Below, piece after piece: positions 1 through 13,241 of a DNA stretch of 64,000 bases. Source of the stretch: Flavobacterium sp. NG2 (lineage in GTDB: Bacteria > Bacteroidota > Bacteroidia > Flavobacteriales > Flavobacteriaceae); NCBI RefSeq assembly GCF_034119845.1, contig NZ_CP139420.1, positions 3,536,001 through 3,600,000 on the forward strand. The letters are read 5' to 3'. Under the pieces are notes generated by a model. It was not told where the DNA came from and did not search any database. It saw only the letters and a list, made by a program, of their open reading frames with translations. The first letter of the stretch is position 1; each line of letters starts with the position of its first letter. A program made the translations under genes and the position numbers.

Positions 1-770
1 TCAATAGGTGTTGGGTCGTAAGGGTCTGGCAAATGGCTGGTTTGCGCTCTTTCAACTTCTTTTATATAGGAAACAGGCATATAATAACCGCCTTCGTCCC
101 CATCGCGAGTGGCAGATTTTCTTCCGCCATCACCCCAAATATTTCCTTGACCCACATCATGATCATCAACCATACAAATAGTTGGTGTATTGCGAATGAT
201 GTCTCCAAAAGATTCTCCAAACTTTAACCAATATTTATAATGTTCGCTATGGTCATACGCCTGATCTCCTGAGAAGAATAGTACATCTGGTTTTAATTTT
301 TTTAAATTATCTACAATATCAGTAGCAGGAATTTGCCCGCCATGTCTTTCATACAATGACCAACAGGAAAAAGCAGCCATTGTAATCTCCTTTTTATGGA
401 TTGGATTTTTTTGAATTGTTCCTTCATAAAAAGCTTTGTTATTGTGTACAACACGGTAAGTTGCCTCCTGAGAATCATCCCATTTTTCGATTCTGAAATG
501 AGCAGTATATCCAGGATATTCAATTTCTGATTCCTGAACGGTTTCCCAATCTGCTCCTTTTTTTATTTGGAGTACCGCTCTAAAAGGTTCGTAATCCTTG
601 ATAGGATAAAACTGAGCCGTCAACTTTACAATGTTGTTATGCACCGTATAAAGTGCAAAACAAATTCGGTCACTAGGTGTTTGATTTCTGGTAATTTCCA
701 GTACATTCTTTTTTTGTGCGAAAGAAAAATAGCTGAGAATAATAAAAACAAATACAATAATTTTTTTCAT
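1..770 (-). CDS. PhoD-like metallophosphoesterase, partial (3' end outside window)
   Basis: Reading the minus strand from an ATG at 770 gives about 256 uninterrupted residues that run off the left edge. The first ~18 residues are a signal peptide ending S-F-A-Q. After a beta-rich N-terminal domain (to about residue 130) comes a metallophosphoesterase core: the stretch D-V-L-F-F-S-G-D-Q-A-Y-D near 165 and M-V-D-D-H-D-V-G near 205 match the metal-binding GDQ and DDHD motifs of PhoD-type phosphatases. Known PhoD enzymes are exported phosphodiesterases or phosphatases. In this setting the substrate could be a phosphorylated or otherwise substituted glycan, but that is inference. It is separated from the GH2 gene on its 5' side by a terminator, so it probably has its own promoter. 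The end of the gene is not visible. Confidence 0.75.
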   Translation of the reverse strand, partial: MKKIIVFVFIILSYFSFAQKKNVLEITRNQTPSDRICFALYTVHNNIVKLTAQFYPIKDYEPFRAVLQIKKGADWETVQESEIEYPGYTAHFRIEKWDDSQEATYRVVHNNKAFYEGTIQKNPIHKKEITMAAFSCWSLYERHGGQIPATDIVDNLKKLKPDVLFFSGDQAYDHSEHYKYWLKFGESFGDIIRNTPTICMVDDHDVGQGNIWGDGGRKSATRDGDEGGYYMPVSYIKEVERAQTSHLPDPYDPTPI

Positions 771-811
771 AACTAAAATGATTTTATCAACTGATATTGA
801 AAACGAAAATA

Positions 812-846
812 AGTGTAACCAAAACCCATTGCGTTTTGGCTACACT
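812..846 (-). terminator. Intrinsic terminator after the GH2 gene
   Basis: An inverted repeat pairs AGTGTA and CCAAAAC (812-825) with GTTTTGG and TACACT (833-846), with one unpaired base per side and a 7-nt loop. On the minus strand it lies 48 nt past the GH2 stop and is followed by a T-rich tract (complement of gaaaacgaaaata). It would end the 7683-894 transcript before the phosphoesterase gene. Confidence 0.75.
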
Positions 847-893
847 AATATAATCATAAGAACATTTAGTTCCTTTTTCTAAATGGTTCTACC

Positions 894-3440
894 TTATTTT
901 ATTTCTATTGCAATTGCATTACTTTTTAAACCTTTGGCAGTAACATTTACGGAGACATTGCTACCTTTTCGTAGGGATTGAATTAAGAGTAAAGCATGAC
1001 CATTATGTGTCTCTACTGTATTCGTTTGATAATCCTGAATACTTTTATTCCAACCATTATCTACACCTAAAACTTTAACCTCTCCTTTTACATCAAAAGT
1101 CAGTTTTGCTTCAGAAGTAGTGACTTCATTTCCGTCCTTATCTACTAATTGCGCAATGACATGAGCCACATCATAACCATCGGCTTTTAACTGCGTTTGG
1201 TCAGTCGTCAAACGAATTTTAACAGGTTCCGAAGTCGTTTTTAATTCGGCTTTTACTTCAGCTCCATCAAATCCTGCTTTGGCTGTCAAGGTACCCGCTT
1301 GGTAAGGCACTGCCCAACGGAAAATACGATCCGGACATTCAGACATGCTTCTTACCCCTAACGAACGTCCGTTTAAGAACAATTCTACTTGTGCAAGATT
1401 AGAACTTACCTCTACAATTACCATTTCGCCTGGGGAATAATTCCAATGGAAATTGGCTCTGCTATTGTTCCATTTCAATTCTTTTTTTGAAGTCTGAATG
1501 AGTTTACCACTCAATTCATCCACTTTGAACTCCGAGTCTTTGACTAGTGTAGTTCCTATGGCGATATTAGGTGTGTTGACCCAAAGACTTTTAAAATAAT
1601 TCCATCCTTGTTTTTTGAAGCCTGCAAAATCCAGTAGATCACCATCCCATCCTTTTTGTGGCCAATCATTATGTGCTTCACCTAAATAATCAATTCCCGT
1701 CCACATAAACATACTAAAGACACCTTGATTTTCTAACACTTGCTTCCAATCGTCCCAAGTTCCTGGACACTCATTAATAGTTACTTGTTTGGTAGGAAAA
1801 TGTTTTTGTGCCCATGGAATGATGACATTTCTATAACTATAACCCGCAATATCCACCGCATCAGCATAGCCACTCACATGACTTACTTGTGGCAAAATCA
1901 AATTGGCCGTTGTAGGTCGGGTATCATCTAATTCTTTTACCCATTTGTTCAGTCTTTGCGCTGTTTCAGTCAAAATGTATTTGCCTTTGTCCCATCCGTC
2001 GTATCTTTTCTTCAACTCCTCTGGTGAATACATCGGCAAACTTCCCCAATAGTCTCCTGCATTTTGAGGGTTATTTTCATCTTTCCAAAAACCAGAAATA
2101 TAACGGTAATGCAAATACGTCCATTCAATTTCGTTACCAATACTCCATTGTACCACACTTGGATGATTGCGGTCACGCAACAGCGTACGAGTCAAATCGC
2201 TTTTTCCCCATTTTTGAAAATGTTCCGTATAGCCACGAGTGATATAATCATCGTGTCTGTCATGGTAATTTTGTCTTTTATCTTTAGGCAAATCAAATTC
2301 GTCAAACAATTCATTTTGAACCAAGAACCCCATTTCGTCACAAAGGTTCAAGAATTCCTCTGAAAAAGGATTGTGCGAAGTTCTAATGGCATTAACGCCA
2401 CATTCTTTTAACAAAGTCAATCGTCTGCGCCACACTCCTTCTGGCACTGCTGCTCCTACCAAACCTCCGTCATGATGAATACAAATTCCTTTCATATAGG
2501 TTGATTTTCCATTCAAAAAGAAACCTTCACCCGCCTTAAATTCAATTTTACGAATCCCGAATGGTGTTGTATATTGATCCACCACTTTTCCTTTTGAAGA
2601 AAGCGTTGTAATGGCTTTGTATCGAGTAGGCGTTTCTATATCCCAAAGCTTTGGATTTGCAACGGCAAAAAGTTGTGTAAACTCTGTGTTTGTATTTCCT
2701 TTTATTTTTAAAGAATTGTTTTGCTGTGCTACAACCGCTCCTTTTTCGTCGATGATTTTGGTAGCTAATTCAAAAGTATTCGAAGCCGAAAAGTCGTTTG
2801 CTACCTTTACTTTCAATTGTACTTTTGCTTTTTCTTTACTAACCTCTGGAGTGGTTACAAAAGTTCCCCAAACAGGAATGTGAAGTTTATTTGTCGTAAT
2901 CAATTTGACATTTCTATAAATTCCGCTACCTGAATACCAGCGGTTGTCCGCATAACGCGAGTGATCTACGTGTACTGAAATTACGTTAGGACTTCCATCT
3001 TTTGTCAAAAAAGGTGTTAAATCAAAATAGGTAGGCGAATAACCATAAGGGTTTTCACCCAATAGTTTTCCGTTTAACCAAAATTTGGCATTATTGTACA
3101 CCCCATCAAAAAGGATGTACACTTTTTTACCACTGTCGGATTTGGGAATCGAAAAATGTTTTTGGTACCAAGCTACTCCTCCATCTAAATAACCCGTTGC
3201 ACCTTCTTTGGTTTTATCAAAAGAGAATTCGACACTCCAATCGTGTGGCAAACGAACCTCACGCCAATCGGCGTCATTTAGCGGAAGCTTTGTTGCGATT
3301 TTAGTATCTTTTTGCAATTGAAACTTCCAATCGAAATTAAAGTCTTGTTCTCTTTGTTCTTGTGCTACCATTGTCACATTAGCAAACAAGGCTAATAATA
3401 GCAAAAAGGCAATTCGTTTTGTTTTAATATTTTGCATCAT
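894..3440 (-). CDS. GH2 beta-galactosidase-like exo-glycosidase (848 aa)
   Basis: A secreted glycoside hydrolase family 2 enzyme, expected to release a beta-linked sugar (probably D-galactose) from oligosaccharide non-reducing ends. A signal peptide covers residues 1-26. The sugar-binding jelly roll spans about 35-185, an Ig-like domain 185-300 and the TIM barrel 300-620. The acid/base is Glu437 in S-I-G-N-E and the nucleophile is Glu557 in T-I-N-E. After the barrel come further Ig-like domains to the end, the arrangement found in many Bacteroidetes GH2 enzymes of about 800-850 residues. It is the last gene of a three-gene minus-strand group with a sulfatase and a GH3, and a terminator follows. 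Family assignment is firm; the exact sugar is not readable from sequence. Confidence 0.92.
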   Translation of the reverse strand: MMQNIKTKRIAFLLLLALFANVTMVAQEQREQDFNFDWKFQLQKDTKIATKLPLNDADWREVRLPHDWSVEFSFDKTKEGATGYLDGGVAWYQKHFSIPKSDSGKKVYILFDGVYNNAKFWLNGKLLGENPYGYSPTYFDLTPFLTKDGSPNVISVHVDHSRYADNRWYSGSGIYRNVKLITTNKLHIPVWGTFVTTPEVSKEKAKVQLKVKVANDFSASNTFELATKIIDEKGAVVAQQNNSLKIKGNTNTEFTQLFAVANPKLWDIETPTRYKAITTLSSKGKVVDQYTTPFGIRKIEFKAGEGFFLNGKSTYMKGICIHHDGGLVGAAVPEGVWRRRLTLLKECGVNAIRTSHNPFSEEFLNLCDEMGFLVQNELFDEFDLPKDKRQNYHDRHDDYITRGYTEHFQKWGKSDLTRTLLRDRNHPSVVQWSIGNEIEWTYLHYRYISGFWKDENNPQNAGDYWGSLPMYSPEELKKRYDGWDKGKYILTETAQRLNKWVKELDDTRPTTANLILPQVSHVSGYADAVDIAGYSYRNVIIPWAQKHFPTKQVTINECPGTWDDWKQVLENQGVFSMFMWTGIDYLGEAHNDWPQKGWDGDLLDFAGFKKQGWNYFKSLWVNTPNIAIGTTLVKDSEFKVDELSGKLIQTSKKELKWNNSRANFHWNYSPGEMVIVEVSSNLAQVELFLNGRSLGVRSMSECPDRIFRWAVPYQAGTLTAKAGFDGAEVKAELKTTSEPVKIRLTTDQTQLKADGYDVAHVIAQLVDKDGNEVTTSEAKLTFDVKGEVKVLGVDNGWNKSIQDYQTNTVETHNGHALLLIQSLRKGSNVSVNVTAKGLKSNAIAIEIK

Positions 3441-3503
3441 TCTTAAATTACATTTTGAGGATTTCTTTTAATCCGAATTGAATATTACTGTTTTTATTTC
3501 ACT

Positions 3504-5708
3504 CTATTTTAATTGCAATATTGCCGTCTGTGGTGTTGCCGCTCCTAGCCTTGTACTTAATGCTCCTGGCGATGCATTCCCTACCACAAGCTGGTAGTTT
3601 CCATTTCTCCAAACACTTTGTCCTTGCTCGTTAACCACTTTTAAATTATTGGGAGTAAGCTTGAAGTTGATGCTTTTCTTTTCTCCTTTTTTCAAACTTA
3701 TACGTTCAAACGCTTTTAAACTCTTTAATGGTATTCCTCCACTCAGTTCCATTGGATTCACATATAATTGCACTACCTCATCGATATCGTAATTTCCTGT
3801 GTTAGCTACCTCAACCGTCACTGTCAAGGTTTGTTTTTCTTTTAAATTACTAGTACTCAACTTCAGATTCCTAAATTCGGTTTTAGAATAGGTTAACCCA
3901 AAACCAAAAGGATACATCGGCTCTTCAGTCATATATTTATATGTACGACCTTTCATAGAATAATCCTCATAAGCTGGTAATTGCGCCACATTCTTAGGAA
4001 AAGTAATAGGCAAATGTCCGCTAGGAGAGCTGTTTCCAAAAAGAATATCAGCTACGGCATTCCCGCCTTGTTCACCTGGGTACCAAATTTGAACAATCGC
4101 ATCACATAGCTCTTCAATTCCTTCTAGCGAAACAGGACTTCCACTCGCAATTACAAGAACTAAGGGTTTCCCTTTTATCTTGCTAGCAATTTCTTTGACA
4201 TAATCAATCTGGCTTTGAGGTAATTTCAAATCAACTTTATCGCCCACATTTTCAGCAGCAATAGCATCTACTTCTTCCCCTTCTCTATCGGCTGTTAATC
4301 CTACCACACAAATGGTTACATCTGATTCTCCTGCTTCAAAAGGTGCCCAATTTTTTGGATTGATATTTTTATGAAACGGCAAAACCCCACTTCGATAATT
4401 CAACGAAGCGCTAGGCGAAACCACATCGGCAACTCCTTCTAAAATAGTTACCATACCCGATGTTACGCCATAGTAACTTCCCATCAACATATCATTAGAA
4501 TTAGCAAAAGGGCCTGTTACATACGGTATTTTGATGTCCTTGGACAAGGGTAAAATATTATTTTTATTTTTTAAGAGTACGATTGATTTTAGAGCTACTT
4601 CTTTAGACAACGCAATATGTTCTGGACTATGAATTTTTTCAATCCCAAAATTCAAATACGGATTATCCGTACCCTTTTCGTCAAACATTCCTAGTCTAAA
4701 GCGTGTTTTAAACAGTTGAACCGTACGGTCGTGAATCATTTTTTCTGTAATCAAACCTTGGTCTATGGCTTTTTTCAATTGACTATAAGTAGTCCCACAT
4801 TCTAAATTTGTTCCGGAATTTAAAGCCACAGCAGCTGCCTCAACAGCAGTTTTCACATATTTTAGTTTGTTATAAACACCACTAACCGCTCCACAATCTG
4901 AAGTGACATAGCCATCAAATTTCCATTTATCTCTTAGGGTTTCTTTCAATAAAAAATCACTAGCACAAGCAGGTTTTCCATATACAGCATTGTAGGCTGC
5001 CATTACTCCTTCTACTTTTGCTTCTTTGACTAAGGCTTCAAAAGCAGGCAAATAGGTTTCGTACAAATCCTGTTTATTAGGCTCGGCATTAAACTCATGG
5101 CGAATATTTTCGGGTCCTGAATGTACCGCAAAATGTTTGGCACAGGCTGCCGATTTTAAGTATTTAGGATCATTTCCTTGCAGTCCTTTTACAAAAGCAA
5201 CTCCAATTCTGGATGTTAAAAGCGGATCTTCTCCATAGGTTTCTTGCCCTCTACCCCAACGTGGATCTCTAAAAATATTGATATTAGGTGTCCAAAATGT
5301 CAATCCCGCATATTTGCTATGGTTGCCATTTTTTTGCGAAATTGCATATTTTGCACGAGCCTCAGTCGATATGGCCGATGCTACTCTTTCGGCTAATTGA
5401 GGGTCGAAAGTAGCTCCTAATGCAATCGCTTGAGGAAAGATGGTAGCCTTACCGTTTCTACCAATTCCGTGCAGGGCTTCGTTCCACCAATCGTAATCAG
5501 GCACTTTCAACCTTGGAATAGCGGCAGCTCCATTTTTCAATTGGTTAATTTTTTCCTCAATGGTCATTTGTGAGACAAGAATTTCAGCTCTTTTGTCAAT
5601 CGGTAAATGATTGTTTTGAAAAGAAAAATCGACGTTTTGGGCAAAAGAGGCAGTCACTACCATAAAAGCAGTAAATCCTTTGTAAATAGATTGTCGGTTG
5701 ATGTACAT
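3504..5708 (-). CDS. GH3 beta-glycosidase (734 aa)
   Basis: A secreted family 3 exo-hydrolase of the beta-xylosidase/beta-glucosidase type. A signal peptide ends near residue 24 (A-S-F-A-Q). The N-terminal barrel carries D-P-R-W-G-R (148-153), K-H-F-A-V-H-S (191-197) and the nucleophile Asp271 in V-T-S-D-C-G-A. The second alpha/beta domain follows (about 370-600), with the D-R-E-G-E-E segment where this group usually has its acid/base Glu, and a fibronectin-III-like domain closes the protein. It is a close paralogue of the GH3 at 30591-32774: long stretches around the active site are nearly identical. It lies between a sulfatase and a GH2, suggesting stepwise exo-degradation. The natural substrate is not known from sequence. 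Confidence 0.92.
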   Translation of the reverse strand: MYINRQSIYKGFTAFMVVTASFAQNVDFSFQNNHLPIDKRAEILVSQMTIEEKINQLKNGAAAIPRLKVPDYDWWNEALHGIGRNGKATIFPQAIALGATFDPQLAERVASAISTEARAKYAISQKNGNHSKYAGLTFWTPNINIFRDPRWGRGQETYGEDPLLTSRIGVAFVKGLQGNDPKYLKSAACAKHFAVHSGPENIRHEFNAEPNKQDLYETYLPAFEALVKEAKVEGVMAAYNAVYGKPACASDFLLKETLRDKWKFDGYVTSDCGAVSGVYNKLKYVKTAVEAAAVALNSGTNLECGTTYSQLKKAIDQGLITEKMIHDRTVQLFKTRFRLGMFDEKGTDNPYLNFGIEKIHSPEHIALSKEVALKSIVLLKNKNNILPLSKDIKIPYVTGPFANSNDMLMGSYYGVTSGMVTILEGVADVVSPSASLNYRSGVLPFHKNINPKNWAPFEAGESDVTICVVGLTADREGEEVDAIAAENVGDKVDLKLPQSQIDYVKEIASKIKGKPLVLVIASGSPVSLEGIEELCDAIVQIWYPGEQGGNAVADILFGNSSPSGHLPITFPKNVAQLPAYEDYSMKGRTYKYMTEEPMYPFGFGLTYSKTEFRNLKLSTSNLKEKQTLTVTVEVANTGNYDIDEVVQLYVNPMELSGGIPLKSLKAFERISLKKGEKKSINFKLTPNNLKVVNEQGQSVWRNGNYQLVVGNASPGALSTRLGAATPQTAILQLK

Positions 5709-5925
5709 GGGTAATGGGTAAAATTTGTTTGTATAATTCTTAATTATCGTTTTATTGTTTCTGTTTCTTTATTCAAACGTTTTCTCAGCTTATCATTAAA
5801 CTTTTAACTTTGTTTCCTATTCATTGACTTGTTAGCATTGAACTTTTCCCGATTATTCAAAGCAAAATACATCCTAAAAAAGGAGCATAATAATAGCGGT
5901 GTTACTCATTGAGAGTTTCATCGTT

Positions 5926-7683
5926 TTAATTTATTTTTTGGATATAAGTGTAATATACTCCGTATGATTCTTTTCCCTCAACAAAATCATTGACCAAAAG
6001 AGTTTTTCCTTTGTCTAAATGAACTTTAAAATTCACCTCTTCATCTGTGGGTAAAATTTCTTTTTCCAACATTTGGTTTGCAATAGAAATCCTTACTTTG
6101 GTTGGTTTAATTGTTTTGTATTCAAATAAATTTTTAGGGTTCTCTTTTGGGATTCCTAAAATTGTTCCCGGACATTCTTTCGGCCATCTTCTACAGCTTA
6201 TTTGGTATTCCCCTGTTTTTGCAACTTCGAGAGCATGAGTATTGTTTCTGTTTTTGATTCCTTCCGCTACTTGCTCGCATTTCCAAATTCCAGCATCTTC
6301 ACCAATGGCATGTTGAATAGTTAATTTTATTTCGTCTTGTATTTTACTTCCTATGGTGCTCATAGGAAGTTCAATGTATTCCGATTTTCTTTTGGCATTA
6401 TCAACAAACTGTTTGTTCTCTCTTAATAGCAAAGCCACTATTTCAGGGTACTGACTGGCTAAGTTGTGCTGTTGCTTTGTGTCGTTATGAATATCATATA
6501 GCTCTTTTCCATTGATAAGACGCCACTGTTCTTTCATTACACAAGTTTCATCAATATCCATTGGTGGACGCCAATCTTGCCTATGATGCACGAAAACGGT
6601 ACGCTCTTGTACTTTATCTTTTTTTTGCGTTAAAAGTGCGGAAAAATCAATCCCGTCCCAGTCCGCTTGTTTGGGCAATTTTAATTGACATAAACTAGCC
6701 AAAGTAGGAATCAAGTCAACATGCGCTGTTAAGGCTTCTACATCTTTTCCTCCTTCAATTTTACCATTAGACCAACGAATAAAGAAAGGAACTCTATGTC
6801 CTCCTTCATTTTTATCTCCTTTTACACCGCTAAAATTTTTGTTATATCCTAATTTTCCATTGCGACTATATCCACCACTAGTACCATTATCAGTCATATA
6901 AATGACTATGGTATTTTCAAGTAAATTTTTGTCCTTTAAAAATTGATTGAGTCTGCCAAAATTTTCGTCTAAATTGGCAATCATTCCGTAAAAATTAGCA
7001 TTAACAATTGTATTTCCTTCCAAGTGTTTATACGGTGCGGCATACTTGGCTTCCACATTCCAAGGACTGTGCGGTGCATTAGTTGGCAAATAAATAAAGA
7101 AAGGTTTGTTTTTATTCGTATCGATAAATTTCATTGTTTCGTCAAACCAAACATCGGTGCAATAGCCTTTAAACTGTTTGGGTTCGTTGTTTACAAAATA
7201 AGTGTCATCAAAATAAGTATTTCCCCAATAATCGGATAGTTCACCTACTCCACCTGCTTTGTGTTGAATAGCTACGTCAAAACCGCTATCAGTAGGGCGA
7301 CTCGGATAATTATCACCTAAATGCCATTTTCCTATTAATGCTGTTTTATACCCATTTTGTTTGAAAACATCGGCCATAGTAGTTGGATTACCCGATAAGG
7401 CATCGCGTCCTTTGTAAGTGGCCCAAACGCCGTTATTAATGGGATATTTACCCGTCATAATAGCGCTACGTGTAGGGGCGCAATAAGGACTCACATGAAA
7501 ATCAGTCATTCGAACAGATTGCTTATAAAAGGCATCCAAATGGGGTGTTTTTAGCCATGGATTGCCCTGACATCCCAAATCTCCTATCCCTTGATCATCA
7601 GTCAAAATTAAGATTACATTGGGTTGCTTTTGAGCAAACATCACTGCTGAAATCAATACTAAAAAATGATATAAATATTTCAT
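5926..7683 (-). CDS. S1-family sulfatase, CAPTR type, with C-terminal extension (585 aa)
   Basis: An arylsulfatase-type (S1) carbohydrate sulfatase that should hydrolyse a sulfate ester on an algal glycan. The signal peptide ends near residue 18. The metal-binding T-D-D-Q lies at 28-31, and Cys68 in C-A-P-T-R is the residue converted to formylglycine. G-K-W-H-L-G follows near residue 120 and the second metal-ligand region M-T-D-N-G near 265. The catalytic and C-terminal sulfatase domains appear to end near residue 435. About 150 further residues form a beta-rich extension rare in the other sulfatases here and possibly glycan-binding (inference). It heads the sulfatase-GH3-GH2 group. Position specificity (2-, 4- or 6-O-sulfate) cannot be read directly. 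Confidence 0.92.
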   Translation of the reverse strand: MKYLYHFLVLISAVMFAQKQPNVILILTDDQGIGDLGCQGNPWLKTPHLDAFYKQSVRMTDFHVSPYCAPTRSAIMTGKYPINNGVWATYKGRDALSGNPTTMADVFKQNGYKTALIGKWHLGDNYPSRPTDSGFDVAIQHKAGGVGELSDYWGNTYFDDTYFVNNEPKQFKGYCTDVWFDETMKFIDTNKNKPFFIYLPTNAPHSPWNVEAKYAAPYKHLEGNTIVNANFYGMIANLDENFGRLNQFLKDKNLLENTIVIYMTDNGTSGGYSRNGKLGYNKNFSGVKGDKNEGGHRVPFFIRWSNGKIEGGKDVEALTAHVDLIPTLASLCQLKLPKQADWDGIDFSALLTQKKDKVQERTVFVHHRQDWRPPMDIDETCVMKEQWRLINGKELYDIHNDTKQQHNLASQYPEIVALLLRENKQFVDNAKRKSEYIELPMSTIGSKIQDEIKLTIQHAIGEDAGIWKCEQVAEGIKNRNNTHALEVAKTGEYQISCRRWPKECPGTILGIPKENPKNLFEYKTIKPTKVRISIANQMLEKEILPTDEEVNFKVHLDKGKTLLVNDFVEGKESYGVYYTYIQKIN

Positions 7684-8016
7684 TCAAATTAATTTATAGT
7701 TTTAAAATGAGTATTTAAGCATTAGAAAACTTTTGAAACACGGGTTAATTTGCTTCAATAAAAAGTCCTCATTTAAATTCTCTTTTAAAAAAAATAGTAA
7801 TAAGCAAAGACTTTATACACAACAGACCTATTTCAAATCTAATAGCATGTAAATTTCTTTGATTATTTTTTAATCTATTAGTAGCTTTGGTTAATAGAGT
7901 GCAAGATATGATTTTTTTTATTAGTTTTATATATGAAACAAGATTCATTATTGAATAATAATATTTTTTAACAAAATTCAAAAAACATTAAACCTTTAAA
8001 AAAGAAACAATAAAAA
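7684..8016. other. AT-rich intergenic stretch, probable promoter region of the 7683 sulfatase operon
   Basis: No credible gene is present; the one open frame here encodes lysine/isoleucine-rich sequence resembling nothing I know. The stretch sits between a terminator (8017-8045) and the sulfatase start at 7683, so a minus-strand promoter is expected. I could not identify a convincing TTTG / TAnnTTTG pair. Confidence 0.4.
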
Positions 8017-8045
8017 AACCATCATAAAATAACGTTATGATGGTT
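8017..8045 (-). terminator. Intrinsic terminator after the 8069-9907 sulfatase
   Basis: A perfect 11-bp stem pairs AACCATCATAA (8017-8027) with TTATGATGGTT (8035-8045) around a 7-nt loop. On the minus strand it is followed by a run of T (complement of taaaaaaa) and starts 23 nt after the stop codon. It would end the 21127-8069 transcript. Confidence 0.88.
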
Positions 8046-8068
8046 GATTGTGTTTAAAATAAATAGTA

Positions 8069-9907
8069 TTATTTTTTTAGCTGTAATTTATAATCATGCG
8101 AGCCAGGAGCAAAATTACTAGTATAAATTGTAGTTCCATCAGCTTTATTTCCCCATCCTACTTCCACTCTATTATCACCTAATACTATATTTATTAGCTT
8201 TTCTTTCATTTCATTAGCTATTTTTTGGTATTTTTTATCAAAAGCTAAATTATTCACCTCATGAGGATCCTTTTTCATATCGTATAAGGCAGGATCCAAC
8301 GCTTCATAACTGGCATTTAAAGCCCAGTCCATGTCTTTTCCTCGTTCTTTGGTTGGACGTGTTTGCATCGAAAAGACATAGTCTTTTGTTCTAATAAAAG
8401 CTCTAGGTCCAGTCACAGCATGACTTTCACCTACCACATAATCTCTTTTAGGAGCTTTATTGGCCACAACCGCAGCTAAATCCATACCGTCTAAGTACTT
8501 ATAAGGTTCTGATTTGATATCAGCACCAGCCGCTGCCAAAATAGTGGGCGCCACATCTACAAACTCAGCATAATCCATTACCACTTTTCCTGCTGGAAAT
8601 TTAGTTTTATCAGAAGAAACCACTACTATAGGGTTATGAGCATCTATGTCCCAAGGTGTAAATTTAGCAACCGCGCCATGGTCATTCAGTTTCCAACCGT
8701 GGTCACCGTTTATGTAAACAATCAACCAAGGTTTTTTTTGTTGTTCATTATAGGCGATAAACGCATCAACCGATTTTCCAATTAAATCGTCCCCATACGC
8801 ACAGAAGGCAAAATAATCTTGGATCATCTTATGTTTATCGGCTTCAGAAAAATGATCACTGTATCCCGCTTCCACTTGCTTTTTCATTTGTTTCGCCATC
8901 GTTTTTAGTTCGCTTTCATCAAATTGAGGTACCTTATAGGTATGCTTTTGGAAACGCGCTCTATAATCTGCCGGAGGTAAGACAGGAGTATGCGGAAAAT
9001 CAAATCCTATATAAAAAAACTGAGGTTTGGACGCATCTATTCCGTTAACCGTTTGAGAGCCCACAGTAAATTTTGGCTTTTGATTTTTAAGATAATCTTG
9101 AAAAATTGAAGCATAATAACCATCCTTTGTTTCACCTGCTTTGCGTGGACTTACCCCAGCCAAAATTTCCGATGCAAATGGGTCGTTAGTGGTTTCTTTT
9201 TTATTGTAATGTCTCAACAAATCATATTTTTTCATAGCCGCAGCAGCAGTTCCTTTATATTTTGGATCATAATTTTCTAAGTTTTTAGAAGCATACTCAA
9301 ACTTTCCCTCAGGGGTTACAAAAAACTGTACATCTTGTATGGGTTTATCTAGTTTTATCCCATCCATTTCATACATCCAATCTTTACCCCAATCGGTATA
9401 ACCGTCTTTATGTAAGGGTTTAAAATCAAAGTTGTTTTGGTATATTTCATGTGGTACTGCTCTACCATTTTTAAGTGTTTTGATACGCATACCCAATTTC
9501 CCAATACGAAACGTTTGATACCCTAAACTAGCTAATTGCTCTGGTAAGGTGGGTTTAAAATGTGCTGCTTTATTGTTGTAGTATTCAAATTCGTATACCC
9601 CTGAACGAAAAGGATACCTTCCTAGATGCAGAGACGCTCGCGAAGGAGCACAACCCTGAGCCTGACAATAGGTATTAACAAAAGTAGTTCCCATAGTTGT
9701 CAAACGATCAATATTAGGTGATTCAACATAACCCAGTTCACTCATTTCATTTCCGGTGAGCATTTTATTAAAAGAACGCACAGCATCATAACGATGATCG
9801 TCTGTCAATATCCATAATATATTAGGTTGCACTTTTTGAGCGAAACCCAAATTAGTAGTAGCATATAACGCTAACAAGCAACAATTTAAAATTCTTCTGA
9901 TTTTCAT
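8069..9907 (-). CDS. S1-family sulfatase, CAPSR type (612 aa)
   Basis: A secreted formylglycine sulfatase, larger than the ~500-residue norm. The signal peptide ends near residue 23 (G-F-A-Q). L-T-D-D-H lies at 34-38 and Cys86 in C-A-P-S-R is the formylglycine site. G-K-L-G follows near 158 in place of the common G-K-W-H, and a metal-ligand region Y-I-N-G-D-H-G-W lies near 400. The region between about 165 and 290 is an insertion relative to short sulfatases and probably shapes the substrate pocket. It is the last gene of the minus-strand group that includes two lacZ-type GH2 enzymes, which suggests desulfation before beta-galactosidase action. Substrate position is unknown. Confidence 0.9.
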   Translation of the reverse strand: MKIRRILNCCLLALYATTNLGFAQKVQPNILWILTDDHRYDAVRSFNKMLTGNEMSELGYVESPNIDRLTTMGTTFVNTYCQAQGCAPSRASLHLGRYPFRSGVYEFEYYNNKAAHFKPTLPEQLASLGYQTFRIGKLGMRIKTLKNGRAVPHEIYQNNFDFKPLHKDGYTDWGKDWMYEMDGIKLDKPIQDVQFFVTPEGKFEYASKNLENYDPKYKGTAAAAMKKYDLLRHYNKKETTNDPFASEILAGVSPRKAGETKDGYYASIFQDYLKNQKPKFTVGSQTVNGIDASKPQFFYIGFDFPHTPVLPPADYRARFQKHTYKVPQFDESELKTMAKQMKKQVEAGYSDHFSEADKHKMIQDYFAFCAYGDDLIGKSVDAFIAYNEQQKKPWLIVYINGDHGWKLNDHGAVAKFTPWDIDAHNPIVVVSSDKTKFPAGKVVMDYAEFVDVAPTILAAAGADIKSEPYKYLDGMDLAAVVANKAPKRDYVVGESHAVTGPRAFIRTKDYVFSMQTRPTKERGKDMDWALNASYEALDPALYDMKKDPHEVNNLAFDKKYQKIANEMKEKLINIVLGDNRVEVGWGNKADGTTIYTSNFAPGSHDYKLQLKK

Positions 9908-9954
9908 AAAAAATAGATTAAAGGAATGATATTAATAGTTTTTGATTTTTTTTA

Positions 9955-13134
<3,180 letters not shown>

Positions 13135-13241
13135 CTATTATTTTTTCGCACTATCAATCGTACGTAACTAGATTGCTTGTGCTTTTATTTTTTTTTAAAC
13201 TTTAAACTAAGTGGTTAAGAAAAATTTCTAAGATTTCCTTT

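Noticed and set aside
33..776. Several short open frames at the left edge on both strands (33-227, 311-523, 567-776)
   Set aside because: They overlap the partial PhoD-like coding sequence, which has a signal peptide and metal-binding motifs; the short frames have no recognisable features.
7769..7981. 70-residue open frame on the minus strand
   Set aside because: Low-complexity, AT-driven composition without a plausible start context; it sits in the upstream region of the 7683 sulfatase.
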